A DNA stretch of 64,000 nt, taken from Colwellia sp. 20A7. GTDB lineage: Bacteria > Pseudomonadota > Gammaproteobacteria > Enterobacterales > Alteromonadaceae. The notes below the pieces were generated by a model that did not search any database, was not told the origin of the DNA, and saw only the letters and a program-made list of their open reading frames with translations. The stretch spans positions 2,666,001 to 2,730,000 of the forward strand of contig NZ_CP047130.1 of assembly GCF_009832865.1 (NCBI RefSeq), given 5' to 3'. Shown one piece after another: positions 62,793 through 64,000 of the stretch. The translations under genes and the position numbers were made by a program. The first letter of the stretch is position 1. Each line of letters opens with the position of its first letter.

Positions 62793-64000
62793 ATGGCTAA
62801 TATATTAGAAAAAATAGTCGCTGATAAGCGTATTGAAATAGATGCCCTTAAAAAGTCAAAACCATTATCAAGCTTTATTGATGGGCTAAAACCAACAACA
62901 AAAGACATGTACGCTGCATTAAGACGTACTAAAGAGAAGCCTGAAGCCGGTTTTATTTTAGAATGTAAAAAAGCATCACCATCAAAAGGATTAATTCGTC
63001 CTGATTTTGATGTGAAGAGTATTTGCCAAGTTTATGATAAATATGCAGCGGCAATATCAGTACTTACAGATCAAAAATATTTCCAAGGTAATTTTGATTA
63101 CTTAAAAATCGTTACAGAAACCGTAAAATGCCCTGTGCTTAATAAAGATTTTTTTATTGATACATATCAAGTACATTTAGCTCGTTACTACGGCGCAGAT
63201 GCTATTTTATTGATGCTCAGTGTTTTATCAGATGAACAATATCTCGAATTATCAGCAGTAGCCGAGCAATATAATTTAGCAATATTAACTGAAATTTCGA
63301 CAGAAGATGAACGTGATCGTGCGATAAAACTTAACGCAAAAATGATTGGCATTAACAATCGTAATCTTCGTGATTTAAGTACAGACATTTCACGTACTTT
63401 TGATTTTGCTCCTACGCTACCCGACGATACCATTATTATTTCAGAATCAGGAATTTATAATAACGCTCAAGTGCGCGAGTTAGCCCCTGCTGTTGATGGT
63501 TTTCTTGTTGGCAGCTCTTTGATGGCAATGGATAATAATGCGCATAACGATATAGATTTAGCTTGTCGTAAGTTAATTTTTGGTAATAATAAAGTTTGTG
63601 GTTTAACAGCCCCTGAGCATGCTATTTCTGCCGCAAAATCAGGCGCTCGATTTGGTGGTTTAATCTTTGTTGAGAAATCCCCGCGTTGCATAACTAAAGA
63701 AATAGCGATGAATATTGTTAAATCTCAGCCACATTTAGACTATGTGGGTGTTTTTGTAAATCATCCTCCTTTAGAAGTCACAAATTTAGCTAACGATTTA
63801 AACTTAACGGCAGTGCAACTTCATGGTGATGAAGATAAAACCTATATTGCTTCACTTAAGAAGCAACTTGCTGAAAGTGATAATAAAGCATGCTTGGTTT
63901 GGAAAGCACACCCTGTGACAAACGCAGTCCCTGAGTTGGATGAAACCATAACTCACCATGTACTCGATGGAAAATCACCAGGTTCTGGACAAGCTTTTGA
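62793..64000 (+). CDS. trpC: Indole-3-glycerol-phosphate synthase / phosphoribosylanthranilate isomerase (3' end outside window)
   Basis: ATG 62793 opens a frame that stays open to the window end (402 codons). The first domain (about 1-255) has ILEKIVADKRIEI, GFILECKKASPSKGLIRPDFD, VLTDQKYFQGNFDYL, LNKDFFIDTYQV, IGINNRNLRDLSTD and ISESGIY, all typical of TrpC. From about residue 260 the TrpF domain follows: KVCGLTAPEHAISAAKSGARFGGLIFVEKSPR, YVGVFVN and AVQLHGDEDK, reaching LDGKSPGSGQAF at the edge. It is a bifunctional TrpCF fusion as in E. coli. It begins 2 bp after trpD; trpB and trpA are expected downstream. Confidence 0.95.
   Translation, partial: MANILEKIVADKRIEIDALKKSKPLSSFIDGLKPTTKDMYAALRRTKEKPEAGFILECKKASPSKGLIRPDFDVKSICQVYDKYAAAISVLTDQKYFQGNFDYLKIVTETVKCPVLNKDFFIDTYQVHLARYYGADAILLMLSVLSDEQYLELSAVAEQYNLAILTEISTEDERDRAIKLNAKMIGINNRNLRDLSTDISRTFDFAPTLPDDTIIISESGIYNNAQVRELAPAVDGFLVGSSLMAMDNNAHNDIDLACRKLIFGNNKVCGLTAPEHAISAAKSGARFGGLIFVEKSPRCITKEIAMNIVKSQPHLDYVGVFVNHPPLEVTNLANDLNLTAVQLHGDEDKTYIASLKKQLAESDNKACLVWKAHPVTNAVPELDETITHHVLDGKSPGSGQAF

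Noticed and set aside
1..64000. CRISPR arrays, tRNA/rRNA genes, prophage or defence islands
   Set aside because: No repeat-spacer pattern, cloverleaf, rRNA segment or recognisable phage/defence protein was seen in any frame.

Overview
The window looks like chromosome from a marine, low-GC gammaproteobacterium of the Alteromonadales (Colwellia, Thalassotalea or a relative). This rests on AT-rich DNA, on the gene set (oleate hydratase, several TonB receptors, PhoD, YqhD/CurA, PntAB) and on the enterobacterial-type order rnm-yciO-rluB beside the trp operon. No rRNA, tRNA, CRISPR or phage structural gene was seen.

Layout. 0-3 kb: end of a membrane protein gene, then an IS91-like element whose tyrosine recombinase is broken by a TGA stop and whose HUH transposase is intact. 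3.4-9.2 kb: an OmpR-type two-component system, a small membrane ORF and a MacA/MacB tripartite-efflux pair. Two copies of a palindrome resembling the CusR/CopR box lie ahead of the regulator and ahead of the small ORF-macAB. 9.5-17.6 kb: YgjP-like metalloprotease, TonB receptor, Tat-exported PhoD phosphatase, exported DsrE-like protein and oleate hydratase. 17.7-24 kb: czcCBA heavy-metal efflux, divergent from a CadR/PbrR-like MerR regulator, with a textbook 19-bp-spacer MerR promoter. 24.2-28.3 kb: a carbonyl-stress module (CurA-like reductase, YqhD-like dehydrogenase, DJ-1/PfpI protein) divergent from a LysR regulator. 28.3-29.4 kb: an unrecognised gene.

29.7-40.2 kb is an iron-acquisition block: exported enterochelin-esterase-like hydrolase, divergent TonB siderophore receptor, two small membrane proteins and a PepSY membrane protein, then an FbpABC-type ferric transporter. 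Candidate Fur boxes precede both transcription units. No siderophore synthesis gene is present, so use of foreign siderophores is likely. A NarX/NarL-type two-component system follows (40.3-42.2 kb), with an 8-bp tandem repeat upstream.

42.7-64 kb is mostly core metabolism: lysC under a lysine riboswitch, an ElyC-like protein, icd and pntAB (NADPH supply), a lone branched-chain-amino-acid-type binding protein, an EamA transporter, ycgN, a lytic transglycosylase, ycgL, a small helical protein, rnd, rluB, yciO and rnm. The divergent trpEGD(CF) operon closes the window. It has a classical Trp attenuator (leader with three tandem Trp codons, antiterminator and terminator). It also has a second short Trp-rich ORF (W, then WW) immediately ahead of trpE. 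That second leader is the most unusual regulatory feature I see; the paired CusR-type boxes around the MacAB locus come next.
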